In this document: positions 29,331 to 35,865 of the stretch, piece after piece
How the letters are laid out: every line of letters starts with the position of its first letter
How positions within the stretch are numbered: position 1 is the first letter of the stretch
From: a virus
Length of the DNA stretch: 38,883 nt
Strand: one strand, 5' to 3'
IMG/VR virus record: IMGVR_UViG_3300025305_000050
Span: 1-38,883 of that record
Position numbers and translations under genes: made by a program
The notes under the pieces: generated by a model
Seen by the model: the letters and a program-made list of their open reading frames with translations, nothing else
Database searches by the model: none
Told to the model about the DNA's origin: nothing

Positions 29331-30645
29331 TCTCACTTTCCTCTCCATCGTTAGTTTGCAACTGTGGGGGAACAAAAGTAGTGAGCTGTGTCACATTTTT
29401 TTCAAGGTTTTCTTCAATTTTCCGTTCAGCTTCTTCAATGGTAATGTCTTTATTATTGCGTACCATGATCTCTGCAAGCGTCGTTTGACCATTCTTTAAA
29501 TCCCAATCGTCACGAAGAACTTTTTCCTGTTCTGATTTTGGGTAGTCTGGTTCAAGAAAATCAATTCCAAATTTATTGGGTAGCTTAGCACCATAAGGTG
29601 CTCCAACAAGTTGCTCAATTTCATAAAAATCATTTTCATATTGCCTCCATAATTCTATATCATCTTTAAAATCTTCAAAAGATTCCAAGTCTTTAATCTG
29701 AAGTGCTACTCCCGAAGGAGTCTCTCCACCATCTTGGGCAAATTGTACAAACATGTGGTTAGATTGTGCCAATAGCTCTATTTGAAATTTAATAGAGTCA
29801 ATTACTGCCTGCAGGTTGCCTCCGGGAGATGCAATCCCAAAATTTGCACCTTCAGGAAGAGAAATAATCATATCACTACCTGCTCTTGCAGTCATATCGG
29901 CTTCAGGAACCCCTGTGGCCCAAGGCTGTCCAAACATTTGGTATCTTAATCCTAATTGCATTTCAGTAAGAGTAATATTTATATGAGTATTACAATTAAT
30001 AATATCAACAGCACCCTCTACAAAGAAAGAATCAACCTGATGCTCACGATGGGTGAAAACAACTGGCAATCTACCAAGATTGTGTACCTCTTCCTTGACA
30101 ATATTCCCCCCTTTATCATATTCAATATAATATTCATCATCAATGTATGCAAATGCCTCCTCACCACTTCCATAAGAGGGATCATCTACAGGATTCATAA
30201 GAGGATAAGATATTGCAATAGGATTAAATGGATCACTTGGATCAAAATGGGGTATAAAGAAATAAATTGGATGATAACAAAATTTATCTCCTTCGTAAGT
30301 AACTTGAGTGGCAATAGTTCCAAGAAGTCTTGTCATTCTTTCAATGTGCTTAAAAGAAACATCCTTTTTCCTTGTGTAAGTAGTATATTTCTTATTCACA
30401 TTTCTGATTGCACCAAGAGTATAAATCTTTGACATCTTATTGATAAACTTTTTAGTAATATTCATCTCATAAACAGGAACTTCCTGAAAAGGAATAGCAT
30501 CAAAGTAAGGTTTAATGTATTGATGTATTGATGTGCCTGTATAGAAATTTAAATAAACTTCTATTTCCCTCCTCTTGGCATTAAGTCGATGTAACTTATC
30601 GTCTTTAATGGATTGTCTGATTAAATCTTTAGCGTATTGTGCCAT
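29299..30645 (-). CDS. portal protein
   Basis: 448 aa, directly after the large terminase and overlapping it by 25 bases. The arrangement of long helices and strands matches SPP1-type portals. It has an N-terminal helical clip region (LNAKRREIEVYLNFYTGTSI), a crown/stem region around 285-330 (IKFQIELLAQSNHMFVQFAQ, then GGETPSGVALQIKDLES), and an acidic disordered tail (DGEESENDDDDTDRGD). PSGVALQ is a typical portal motif. It forms the dodecameric DNA channel. Confidence 0.88.
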   Translation of the reverse strand: MAQYAKDLIRQSIKDDKLHRLNAKRREIEVYLNFYTGTSIHQYIKPYFDAIPFQEVPVYEMNITKKFINKMSKIYTLGAIRNVNKKYTTYTRKKDVSFKHIERMTRLLGTIATQVTYEGDKFCYHPIYFFIPHFDPSDPFNPIAISYPLMNPVDDPSYGSGEEAFAYIDDEYYIEYDKGGNIVKEEVHNLGRLPVVFTHREHQVDSFFVEGAVDIINCNTHINITLTEMQLGLRYQMFGQPWATGVPEADMTARAGSDMIISLPEGANFGIASPGGNLQAVIDSIKFQIELLAQSNHMFVQFAQDGGETPSGVALQIKDLESFEDFKDDIELWRQYENDFYEIEQLVGAPYGAKLPNKFGIDFLEPDYPKSEQEKVLRDDWDLKNGQTTLAEIMVRNNKDITIEEAERKIEENLEKNVTQLTTFVPPQLQTNDGEESENDDDDTDRGD

Positions 30646-31976
30646 TTATTACCCTCTTTTTTTCTATCTACAAATTTTATGCCTTGCTGTTTGATTGGAA
30701 AACGATTTAGGAGAAAGTATCTCAACATATCGCAACCATGATCATGAAAACCATCTTTAACAGGAATCTCTTTTAAGTCCTTACCCTCTTTATGTTCAGG
30801 ATAGCGATAATTCTCTAAATCTTCTGCTAATCCCATACAATTCTTATTTAAGTGTAGCCTGCGTAAGCCTTCAGCATTCTCAATGAAGCTTCTAACATGA
30901 GAAATACCTGCTTCTAATTTACGACTAATTTTGTCACGAACAAAGCGAACATTCATTCCATTTCTACGAAATTTTTCAATATCACCCATACCAGAAGAAG
31001 ATTGGACTGCACTACCTGCAGGGTCTCCGAAGGAAGCTATCACTCTGTATTTAGCCTGCTTATTTTTACATACATTAATAAGATCATCAGTTGTTACTCT
31101 TTCTTGGTGGATAAACTCATCAATAACATTGATATGCTCTATTCCGTCTACAGTATAGACTTGAAACCAGGCAGCAGCCGGCATTCTAAAACCAAAATCA
31201 ATACAAACATAGGTAGGAAGATTTGGTTGATAGGGGAAATTACCTAAATCCTTCATTCTATCAAATGGATAGACACGACCAGCAAATGAAGTAAACATTG
31301 CCCCATATTCTTGGTCAAAAATCTCTGTGGACATGTTTCTTTTAGCCTCGATAAGGTCAGGATCATCTAATCCAAGTGGATATGCATATTGATTCTCCCA
31401 TGACGGACTATTGAATGAATTCCAATCAACATCAGACTTTCCAAGAAGGAATTTATCATAATTCCAATTATAACCTTCCGGTGTTGATATGAAAAGGGCT
31501 TTGCCCTTACGATCTGAAAGAGTAGGGCGTAAATACATATCCCAAACAGTAGCTTTCTGCTTGGCAGACTCATCAAGTACGAGAAAATCCAGTCCCTCAC
31601 CCACAAGTGAAGGGGGGTTATCTGCTGATTTGCCCTCAAAGACCGAACCCCACTCGGTTTCTATATACATGTCACGGTATGATGCTCGTCTTGTTGGTAC
31701 GCCCTGATTCATTATAAGTTCAGCCCATACTTCACGAAAAACCTTTTCTGCAAGTTGATAATTTGGGGCAACTACCCAAGCTCTTTTATTTGGCTGTGTA
31801 ATTACAGCCTCAATCTCTTTAGCAGCAGCTATTGATTTTCCCCATCGTCTACCACATATTGCAACTGTAAATCGTGCCTCTTTATCGGGAAAGTGTAATT
31901 TTTCCTGACCTTTGTGTGGGATATACTTCGTGAATTTAAAGTATTTTCTCTTATAACGAAATAAGTCTTGACTCAT
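30621..31976 (-). CDS. terL: terminase large subunit
   Basis: 451 aa with both domains. ATPase: Walker A CGRRWGKS (41-48), Walker B FLVLDES (131-137) with catalytic Glu136, coupling motif STPEG (164-168). RNase H-like nuclease: D260 in CIDFGF (258-263), D318 in FGDPAG (316-321), and a third acid in HDHGCDMLRY near the C-terminus. It pumps and cuts DNA at the portal. No SD is seen before ATG 31976; the leader is an (AT)n tract, unlike most genes here. Confidence 0.95.
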   Translation of the reverse strand: MSQDLFRYKRKYFKFTKYIPHKGQEKLHFPDKEARFTVAICGRRWGKSIAAAKEIEAVITQPNKRAWVVAPNYQLAEKVFREVWAELIMNQGVPTRRASYRDMYIETEWGSVFEGKSADNPPSLVGEGLDFLVLDESAKQKATVWDMYLRPTLSDRKGKALFISTPEGYNWNYDKFLLGKSDVDWNSFNSPSWENQYAYPLGLDDPDLIEAKRNMSTEIFDQEYGAMFTSFAGRVYPFDRMKDLGNFPYQPNLPTYVCIDFGFRMPAAAWFQVYTVDGIEHINVIDEFIHQERVTTDDLINVCKNKQAKYRVIASFGDPAGSAVQSSSGMGDIEKFRRNGMNVRFVRDKISRKLEAGISHVRSFIENAEGLRRLHLNKNCMGLAEDLENYRYPEHKEGKDLKEIPVKDGFHDHGCDMLRYFLLNRFPIKQQGIKFVDRKKEGNKWHNTLKI

Positions 31977-32080
31977 ATTGAAAATTCAGTTATTTTATTT
32001 ATATATATATATATATATATATTAATATATATATTATTAAAAGAAAGAAAGAAAAAGAAGCAAAAGAAAGAAAGAAAAAT
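31977..32080 (-). other. non-coding leader of the large terminase with (AT)11 tract and duplicated GA-rich repeat
   Basis: The 104 bases between the small gene and terL hold no ORF. 32001-32022 is a pure (AT)11 run followed by another AT-rich stretch to 32040. An 18-base purine block (AAAAGAAAGAAAGAAAAA) occurs twice, at 32039-32056 and 32062-32079. On the coding strand this reads as a long pyrimidine tract then TATATA. It may be a promoter, an mRNA cleavage site or a packaging-site element. No SD lies before terL. Confidence 0.5.
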
Positions 32081-32281
32081 CTACCAGCTTGAAACCCATT
32101 CAACTTCAATCTCTTCATTTTGGTACTTATATGTTACTATCGTGCTATCATGCGTTACTAAATATTTCATAAATGAACAATGCCCTTCTTTTTTATAGTG
32201 AGTGTGCTGGACATCGCAATAGGATGGACATGTATATCCAGCCATTGGGTACTTATCAAGATAGTGACCCCATTGACCCAC
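32081..32281 (-). CDS. small protein with possible membrane anchor, 66 aa or longer
   Basis: The conservative start is GTG 32281 without SD. The frame stays open upstream to 32326 and would add a hydrophobic stretch (LIVGSIIFAGIFVIVG) if translation began at a non-standard codon such as ATA 32308 or ATT 32305, which follow GGAAG. The rest has cysteines at 18, 22 and 35 and an acidic, beta-like end (YKYQNEEIEVEWVSSW). It lies between the two terminase genes. Function unknown. Confidence 0.5.
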   Translation of the reverse strand: MGQWGHYLDKYPMAGYTCPSYCDVQHTHYKKEGHCSFMKYLVTHDSTIVTYKYQNEEIEVEWVSSW

Positions 32282-32319
32282 AATGACAAAAATTCCAGCA
32301 AAAATTATACTTCCAACGA

Positions 32320-33024
32320 TTAACGATTACCTAATACCTTCCCAAATTTTTTTATTTCAAGTTCTTCGAGCTTATCCCACCACGCATCTCTCTGTGATTT
32401 TGTCCTTCGACCAGGTTTCAACAGTTTTAAGCCAACTGCTTTTGCTCGTTTTCTTCTTTCATACATGTTTTGTTGCAACTCTTTCTGAGTGATCTTCTTC
32501 TTTTCAGACTGCGTAGCCAACTTAAGCATTTTAAGTTCATCTTTTTCCCTAAGCTTAGGGAGATCATTACTAGTATCCCTATCAGGAAGAACAATGTCAT
32601 CAACAATGAGAGCACTTGCTTGCTCAGCAATTGAAATAGCTCCATTAGTGATTCCTTCATCTTGAACGAACTCTGCATTTTCAACATCCTCCATTTTCAT
32701 AAATTTTTCAAAAGGACTTTCAACTTGTATCTTAACCTTATGTTCCAACTTTCCAAAATGTTCCAACACAAGCCGACCAGCTTGAACATTACCAGCCTTT
32801 GCTTCTCGGATCATTGCACTAATGACAAATGGTAATTCTTTACCTGCAACCTCCATAAATCTTTTATATAAAACATCTATGAATAGAGGATCACTCAACC
32901 ATGTTCTGACCGTAGGAGTGGTAACACCCAAGCTCTCAGCTAAATCCTTCTGTGTTAAATGAGGTGTAACTGCCAACATCTCAACAGCTAATAACCTTTC
33001 CTTACTCTTTCTTACTTTTTCCAT
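32320..33024 (-). CDS. terS: terminase small subunit
   Basis: 234 aa beginning the leftward virion operon. Residues 12-46 form a helix-turn-helix (AVTPHLTQKDLAESLGVTTP, then TVRTWLSDP), the DNA-recognition domain, followed by helices (ELPFVISAMIREAKAGNVQA, GRLVLEHFGKLE; about 63-95) for oligomerisation. The C-terminal part is basic. The product recognises the packaging site and hands DNA to the large subunit. The packaging site itself often lies in or near this gene. Confidence 0.8.
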   Translation of the reverse strand: MEKVRKSKERLLAVEMLAVTPHLTQKDLAESLGVTTPTVRTWLSDPLFIDVLYKRFMEVAGKELPFVISAMIREAKAGNVQAGRLVLEHFGKLEHKVKIQVESPFEKFMKMEDVENAEFVQDEGITNGAISIAEQASALIVDDIVLPDRDTSNDLPKLREKDELKMLKLATQSEKKKITQKELQQNMYERRKRAKAVGLKLLKPGRRTKSQRDAWWDKLEELEIKKFGKVLGNR

Positions 33025-33325
33025 ACTCTAAACTTAACTTGAAATTCAAATTATTTCCAATGATTAATTTGAGATTTAATAAAAACGCAGATATTCAAGT
33101 TCTTTTGGACTAATTATGTGCTGAGGGGATATAGGTGAACGATTTTCACCCATACCACATATGGGGGTGGGTTTATAGCATACTACTATATATAGTAGGT
33201 CAGACAATAAAAGTGTAATCTGAAAAAGAAATTTCTTAGATTCAATTACCAATATATACTAAATTTGTTTGGTGGTAGAAATGCCACATTAAATGTAAAT
33301 ACAACGTAAAGAAAGGTAAAATAAA
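33025..33325 (+). promoter_or_regulatory. divergent control region between virion operon and right-hand early genes
   Basis: This 301-base spacer is the only divergent junction in the window and must hold promoters for both directions. Visible elements are TTGAAATTCAA (33039-33049), an inverted repeat just upstream of terS; the hairpin GGTGAA/TTCACC (33134-33139/33145-33150); CCCATA/TATGGG (33149-33154/33160-33165), which shares bases with the previous hairpin; and the palindrome at 33183. TAAATTTGTTTGGTG (33260-33274) resembles motifs in two other right-hand leaders. Exact promoters cannot be fixed by eye. Confidence 0.55.
33183..33198. promoter_or_regulatory. 16-base palindrome, possible operator
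   Basis: CTACTATATATAGTAG is a perfect palindrome in the middle of the divergent control region. Related TATATA-centred palindromes occur in two other leaders of the right-hand module (33883-33896 and 35778-35789). It could be a binding site for a dimeric regulator or a symmetric TATA-like promoter core. Confidence 0.4.
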
Positions 33326-33763
33326 ATGACTACAAAAGATAGTACTTCTAATAAAGTTGAACCGGTAAAAAAACCATCTAAAATCAAAGTAAGTGAAGCA
33401 AAGTTCAATGCTTTGGTTGATGAACAAAAGAAAGTTATCAATGACACAAAGAAGCAATGTGGGATTAAGATGACGTTACAAGAACGTAAAGCAAGTGATG
33501 ATCATGCCGTGCAAATTGTATCCAAATCACATTACTTTGGTCACGTTGGTAACTTCAATCACTTCCATAAAGATGATCAAAAGTTGATAGTTGAAATTGA
33601 TGATTTCATTAAGGCACAAAAGAAGAAAAGTAAGACCGGTCTTAAGGCTATTTGTCCAAAGGGTATAGAATATGGCTTTGGTAGATATATTAACAAAACA
33701 GGAAAAGTTGTTAAACCTAAAAAAACCAAGAAATCTGAGATTGAAAAGTCTAATAAAAAATAG
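33326..33763 (+). CDS. lysine-rich hypothetical protein, 145 aa
   Basis: First gene of the right-hand rightward module, with AAAGAAAGG (33308-33316) as SD. It is very basic, with Lys-rich ends (VEPVKKPSKIKVSEAK at 12-27; VVKPKKTKKSEIEKSNKK at the end), and a central segment with several His and aromatic residues (SKSHYFGHVGNFNHFHKDDQ). A DNA- or RNA-binding early protein is plausible. No family recognised. A terminator follows, so it forms its own unit. Confidence 0.65.
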   Translation: MTTKDSTSNKVEPVKKPSKIKVSEAKFNALVDEQKKVINDTKKQCGIKMTLQERKASDDHAVQIVSKSHYFGHVGNFNHFHKDDQKLIVEIDDFIKAQKKKSKTGLKAICPKGIEYGFGRYINKTGKVVKPKKTKKSEIEKSNKK

Positions 33764-33784
33764 ATTTTAGATTTTAGAAAAATT

Positions 33785-33838
33785 AGGTAGGTAAAAAAAT
33801 CTGATTGTTTCCACAAGATCAGGTTTTTTACCTTACCT
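33785..33838 (+). terminator. terminator after the 33326 gene, inside a longer hairpin
   Basis: CTGA-TTGT-TTCC-ACAA-GA-TCAG (33801-33822) is a stem-loop followed by G and T6 (33824-33829), the standard Rho-independent form. The outer sequences AGGTAGGT (33785-33792) and ACCTTACCT (33830-33838) also pair, making a hairpin of about 20 bp over the whole element, so an antiterminated form may exist. Confidence 0.65.
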
Positions 33839-33923
33839 GTAAATTGTAAATAATCTGCTTAAATGTTTAGGTGAAATTTCCCCTTATATATATAAGCACA
33901 ACAAAAACGTAAAGGAGTAAATA
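33839..33923 (+). promoter_or_regulatory. leader of the 33924 unit with TATATA palindrome
   Basis: The leader holds TAAATGTTTAGGTG (33860-33873), similar to a motif in the leaders at 33260 and 35726, and the perfect palindrome CTTATATATATAAG (33883-33896), 27 bases before the start. AAAGGAG (33909-33915) is the SD. A promoter is expected here because a terminator lies immediately upstream. Confidence 0.45.
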
Positions 33924-34127
33924 ATGGAATCTGAAAAGAAAATTATCTGTTGGTTTTGTCAAGACAAAGTAACGGATGAATCTCAAATTGTTAAGCAGAA
34001 GTTTAGCAATAAATTCTGGAGTGTTTGTAAAACCTGTCATATTGCACTAAAGAGGGTTTCAGGCATTAGATCAGCAATCAATGTAGTTCAGATAATAAGA
34101 AAGGAGAATGATTATGCAATTCGTTAA
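33924..34127 (+). CDS. zinc-finger protein, 67 aa
   Basis: AAAGGAG precedes the start. The protein has CWFC (9-12) and CKTC (35-38), a four-cysteine zinc site, then a basic helical tail (SGIRSAINVVQIIRKENDY). It overlaps the next membrane peptide gene by 14 bases. This is one of several zinc-knuckle proteins in the two rightward modules; it may bind nucleic acid or host proteins. Function unknown. Confidence 0.65.
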   Translation: MESEKKIICWFCQDKVTDESQIVKQKFSNKFWSVCKTCHIALKRVSGIRSAINVVQIIRKENDYAIR

Positions 34128-34233
34128 ATTCATGATAAATGAGATTTTATTGCCAAGTCTGACATTTGTAATAGGTGTCTGGTTTGTTGCAATACTTGTA
34201 AAAATATTAATAATAATCTATAATTGGGTATAA
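34114..34233 (+). CDS. one-helix membrane protein, 39 aa
   Basis: ATG 34114 lies inside the end of the zinc-finger gene, with AAAGGAG (34100-34106) at good spacing. After MQFVKFMINEILLPS the chain is hydrophobic (LTFVIGVWFVAILVKILIII), ending YNWV. A single membrane-spanning segment is predicted. Tiny early membrane proteins of this sort are frequent in phages; no specific role can be given. Confidence 0.55.
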   Translation: MQFVKFMINEILLPSLTFVIGVWFVAILVKILIIIYNWV

Positions 34234-34244
34234 AGGAGAATAAT

Positions 34245-34412
34245 ATGAAACTGATGTTTGTAGTAGAAGGTGATATAAATGGTCTGGCACAGAAAGAACA
34301 TTGTGTGCCTGATGAAATAATAAACTCAATTACAAATGATATCCAGTCTTTGGTAAAAGGTTATGGGCTGGAATCATATTGTGATGATGCAACAGATAAC
34401 AAAGGAGAATAA
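34245..34412 (+). CDS. hypothetical acidic protein, 55 aa
   Basis: ATG 34245 (MKLMFVVEGDINGLAQKEHC) has AAAGGAG (34233-34239) upstream and is preferred over the earlier in-frame GTA-region start. The protein is a beta strand followed by helices and an acidic end. Two cysteines (22 and 47) are present. Part of a four-gene unit with tight spacing; function unknown. Confidence 0.6.
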   Translation: MKLMFVVEGDINGLAQKEHCVPDEIINSITNDIQSLVKGYGLESYCDDATDNKGE

Positions 34413-34414
34413 TA

Positions 34415-34684
34415 ATGCCGAGTTCACCAATAACATCAGAACATGTGGCTAATCCTGTAGAAAGGAAAAGGCTGAAAAATACATACTATCACATTCCTGA
34501 AATATCTGCCATATTCACGGTCTGGTATAATGGCAATACAGCATATTTGATGTATGCCTATGATGATGACCAACTGGCTAATGAAGAAAGCTGGGGGCAT
34601 TGTGAAGAGACAGATGGCATTTCTGAATATGATATGCAATCTATAAATAGGACATTCAGAACCAAGTTTGTATTCCTGAAATAG
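34415..34684 (+). CDS. hypothetical protein, 89 aa
   Basis: It starts two bases after the previous stop, with AAAGGAG (34401-34407). It is acidic and aromatic-rich, with alternating short strands (AIFTVWYNGNTAYLMYAYDD) suggesting a small beta sheet, then an acidic helix and a final strand (FRTKFVFLK). No motif is recognised. Last gene of its unit; a long leader follows. Confidence 0.65.
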   Translation: MPSSPITSEHVANPVERKRLKNTYYHIPEISAIFTVWYNGNTAYLMYAYDDDQLANEESWGHCEETDGISEYDMQSINRTFRTKFVFLK

Positions 34685-34875
34685 AATAACTCAGATCGGA
34701 TAAAATCCTGAAAATATATTCACTGCAATACATATGACTGCTGTTGCCTAAAAATCTGGGTTATATTATATTATATTAATGTACCTGTAACATTATATTA
34801 TGAAAGTTTTTATTATATCTCGTTCCAAGTAAAACAGAAAAAGTAAACCATAAATGAAAAAAAAGGAGTAACATA
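34685..34875 (+). promoter_or_regulatory. leader B of the right-hand module (191 bases)
   Basis: No ORF of note. It shares several blocks with the leader at 35630-35865: AATCCTGAAA near its start, AATGTACCTGTA (34779-34789 region), GTTCCAA followed by an A-rich tract with AAACAG, and an AAAAAAAGGAGTAA SD. The shared order suggests duplication of one promoter-leader unit. TTATATTATATTATATTAAT (34760-34779) is a likely promoter core. Confidence 0.45.
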
Positions 34876-35007
34876 ATGCCAAGATCAAAATGCAAAAAAC
34901 CTACTAACAAAATCTGGAGAAAAAAACGGAATGGTAGGAAATTGAAATTCCAGCTGTTTGTTAAGACAGAAAAAGTAATCAATAATCTATTAAAGGAGAG
35001 AACATAA
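34876..35007 (+). CDS. small basic protein, 43 aa
   Basis: AAAGGAG (34862-34868) precedes ATG 34876. The peptide is very basic, with Lys/Arg making up nearly 40% (MPRSKCKKPTNKIWRKKRNG start), then an FQLFVKTEKVINNLL segment. The stop shares its last A with the ATG of the next gene (TAATG). A nucleic-acid-binding role is plausible. Not previously recognised by me. Confidence 0.6.
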   Translation: MPRSKCKKPTNKIWRKKRNGRKLKFQLFVKTEKVINNLLKERT

Positions 35008-35441
35008 TGAAAGAACTTTCCAATATGCAGAAATGTGAAATATGCTGTAAGAAGTTAACTGAACCAGCAATGAGAAATAGTACCTGTAAGAAGTGTGATC
35101 TTGCAATATCCGAATCCGAAGCTGAAAAGGCTATAATGGAGCATTATGGTTTTGATAACTCGTTAGAGACCGACAGCAATCCACGAATTGCTATCACAAC
35201 ACGATCTTCAGTAACTTGTTCACCACAGGGATTAGAAGGAATATGCGTTACACTGCCCTTAGGAGAGGTTATGATGGTCTTGATTGAAGAAATGAAGGAG
35301 AACCCTAAAATTGCAGATGTATTCAATAGGCTTTCAGCAGACCAACATTATGAGGGTGAAGATGAATATATCGTTATGACCAAACATCAGATAAATGTAT
35401 TTGCTGATAGATGGTGTAATGGGAGAGCAAAAGCACTATGA
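35007..35441 (+). CDS. zinc-finger hypothetical protein, 144 aa
   Basis: Coupled by TAATG to the basic peptide gene. The N-terminus has CEIC (10-13) and CKKC (27-30), a zinc knuckle pair. Residues 58-145 form a separate acidic domain with strand-like and helical segments (GICVTLPLGEVMMVLIEEMK, NPKIADVFNRLS). The stop region overlaps the next start as ATGA. The combination of zinc knuckle plus acidic domain hints at a partner-binding protein. Function unknown. Confidence 0.65.
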   Translation: MKELSNMQKCEICCKKLTEPAMRNSTCKKCDLAISESEAEKAIMEHYGFDNSLETDSNPRIAITTRSSVTCSPQGLEGICVTLPLGEVMMVLIEEMKENPKIADVFNRLSADQHYEGEDEYIVMTKHQINVFADRWCNGRAKAL

Positions 35442-35629
35442 AAAGAGTATTTGTAAAAGATGGCTACATCATCAATGTTGAGGAAATGGGCGAAAAACTC
35501 AGACAAGCCAAAGAAACGCTGAGGAGGAAAAGAATCAGCGAATCTTTAAAGGCTCGTAATAAGGAAATCCGTAACTATAATAATGGGCTGGAGGAGCTTA
35601 AGGCTCATTGGAGGAGGGCAGTGAAATAG
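35438..35629 (+). CDS. basic helical protein, 63 aa
   Basis: ATGA overlap with the previous gene. The product starts MKRVFVKDGYIINVEEMGEK and then forms an Arg/Lys-rich helix (LRQAKETLRRKRISESLKAR, ending LKAHWRRAVK). It may be a small DNA- or RNA-binding protein. It ends its unit; the 236-base leader of the amidoligase gene follows. Confidence 0.6.
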   Translation: MKRVFVKDGYIINVEEMGEKLRQAKETLRRKRISESLKARNKEIRNYNNGLEELKAHWRRAVK

Positions 35630-35865
35630 GAACAATCCTGAAATATTAACCGACAGCAGATAATCCAAACACTCAGATAATCTGACCCAGCATTTCACCT
35701 GACAGAGATTTGCACAATACCTGATTAAAATGTTTGGTGTATATAATGTACCTGTATCAATTTAGTTGTAATTCGTTCTTATATATAAGAGTGCTTTAAA
35801 ATTTGAGTTCCAAATAGTAAACAGTAAATAAAAAGAAACAGTAAATAAAAAAAGGAGTAAAGTAA
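35630..35865 (+). promoter_or_regulatory. leader C before the amidoligase gene (236 bases)
   Basis: No gene is seen. It holds AATCCTGAAA (35634-35643), TAAAATGTTTGGTG (35726-35739), AATGTACCTGTA (35745-35756), the palindrome CTTATATATAAG (35778-35789), GTTCCAA with an A-rich tract, and AAAAAAAGGAGTAA before ATG 35866. The same blocks, in the same order, occur in the leader at 34685-34875 and partly at 33839-33923, so this is probably a phage-specific promoter with a conserved 5' UTR. Confidence 0.5.

Noticed and set aside
33260-33325. Exact -35/-10 promoter for the 33326 gene
   Set aside because: TTTGGT and TAAATG at about 16 bases spacing can be drawn, but the region is so AT-rich that several equal choices exist, so no specific promoter is claimed.
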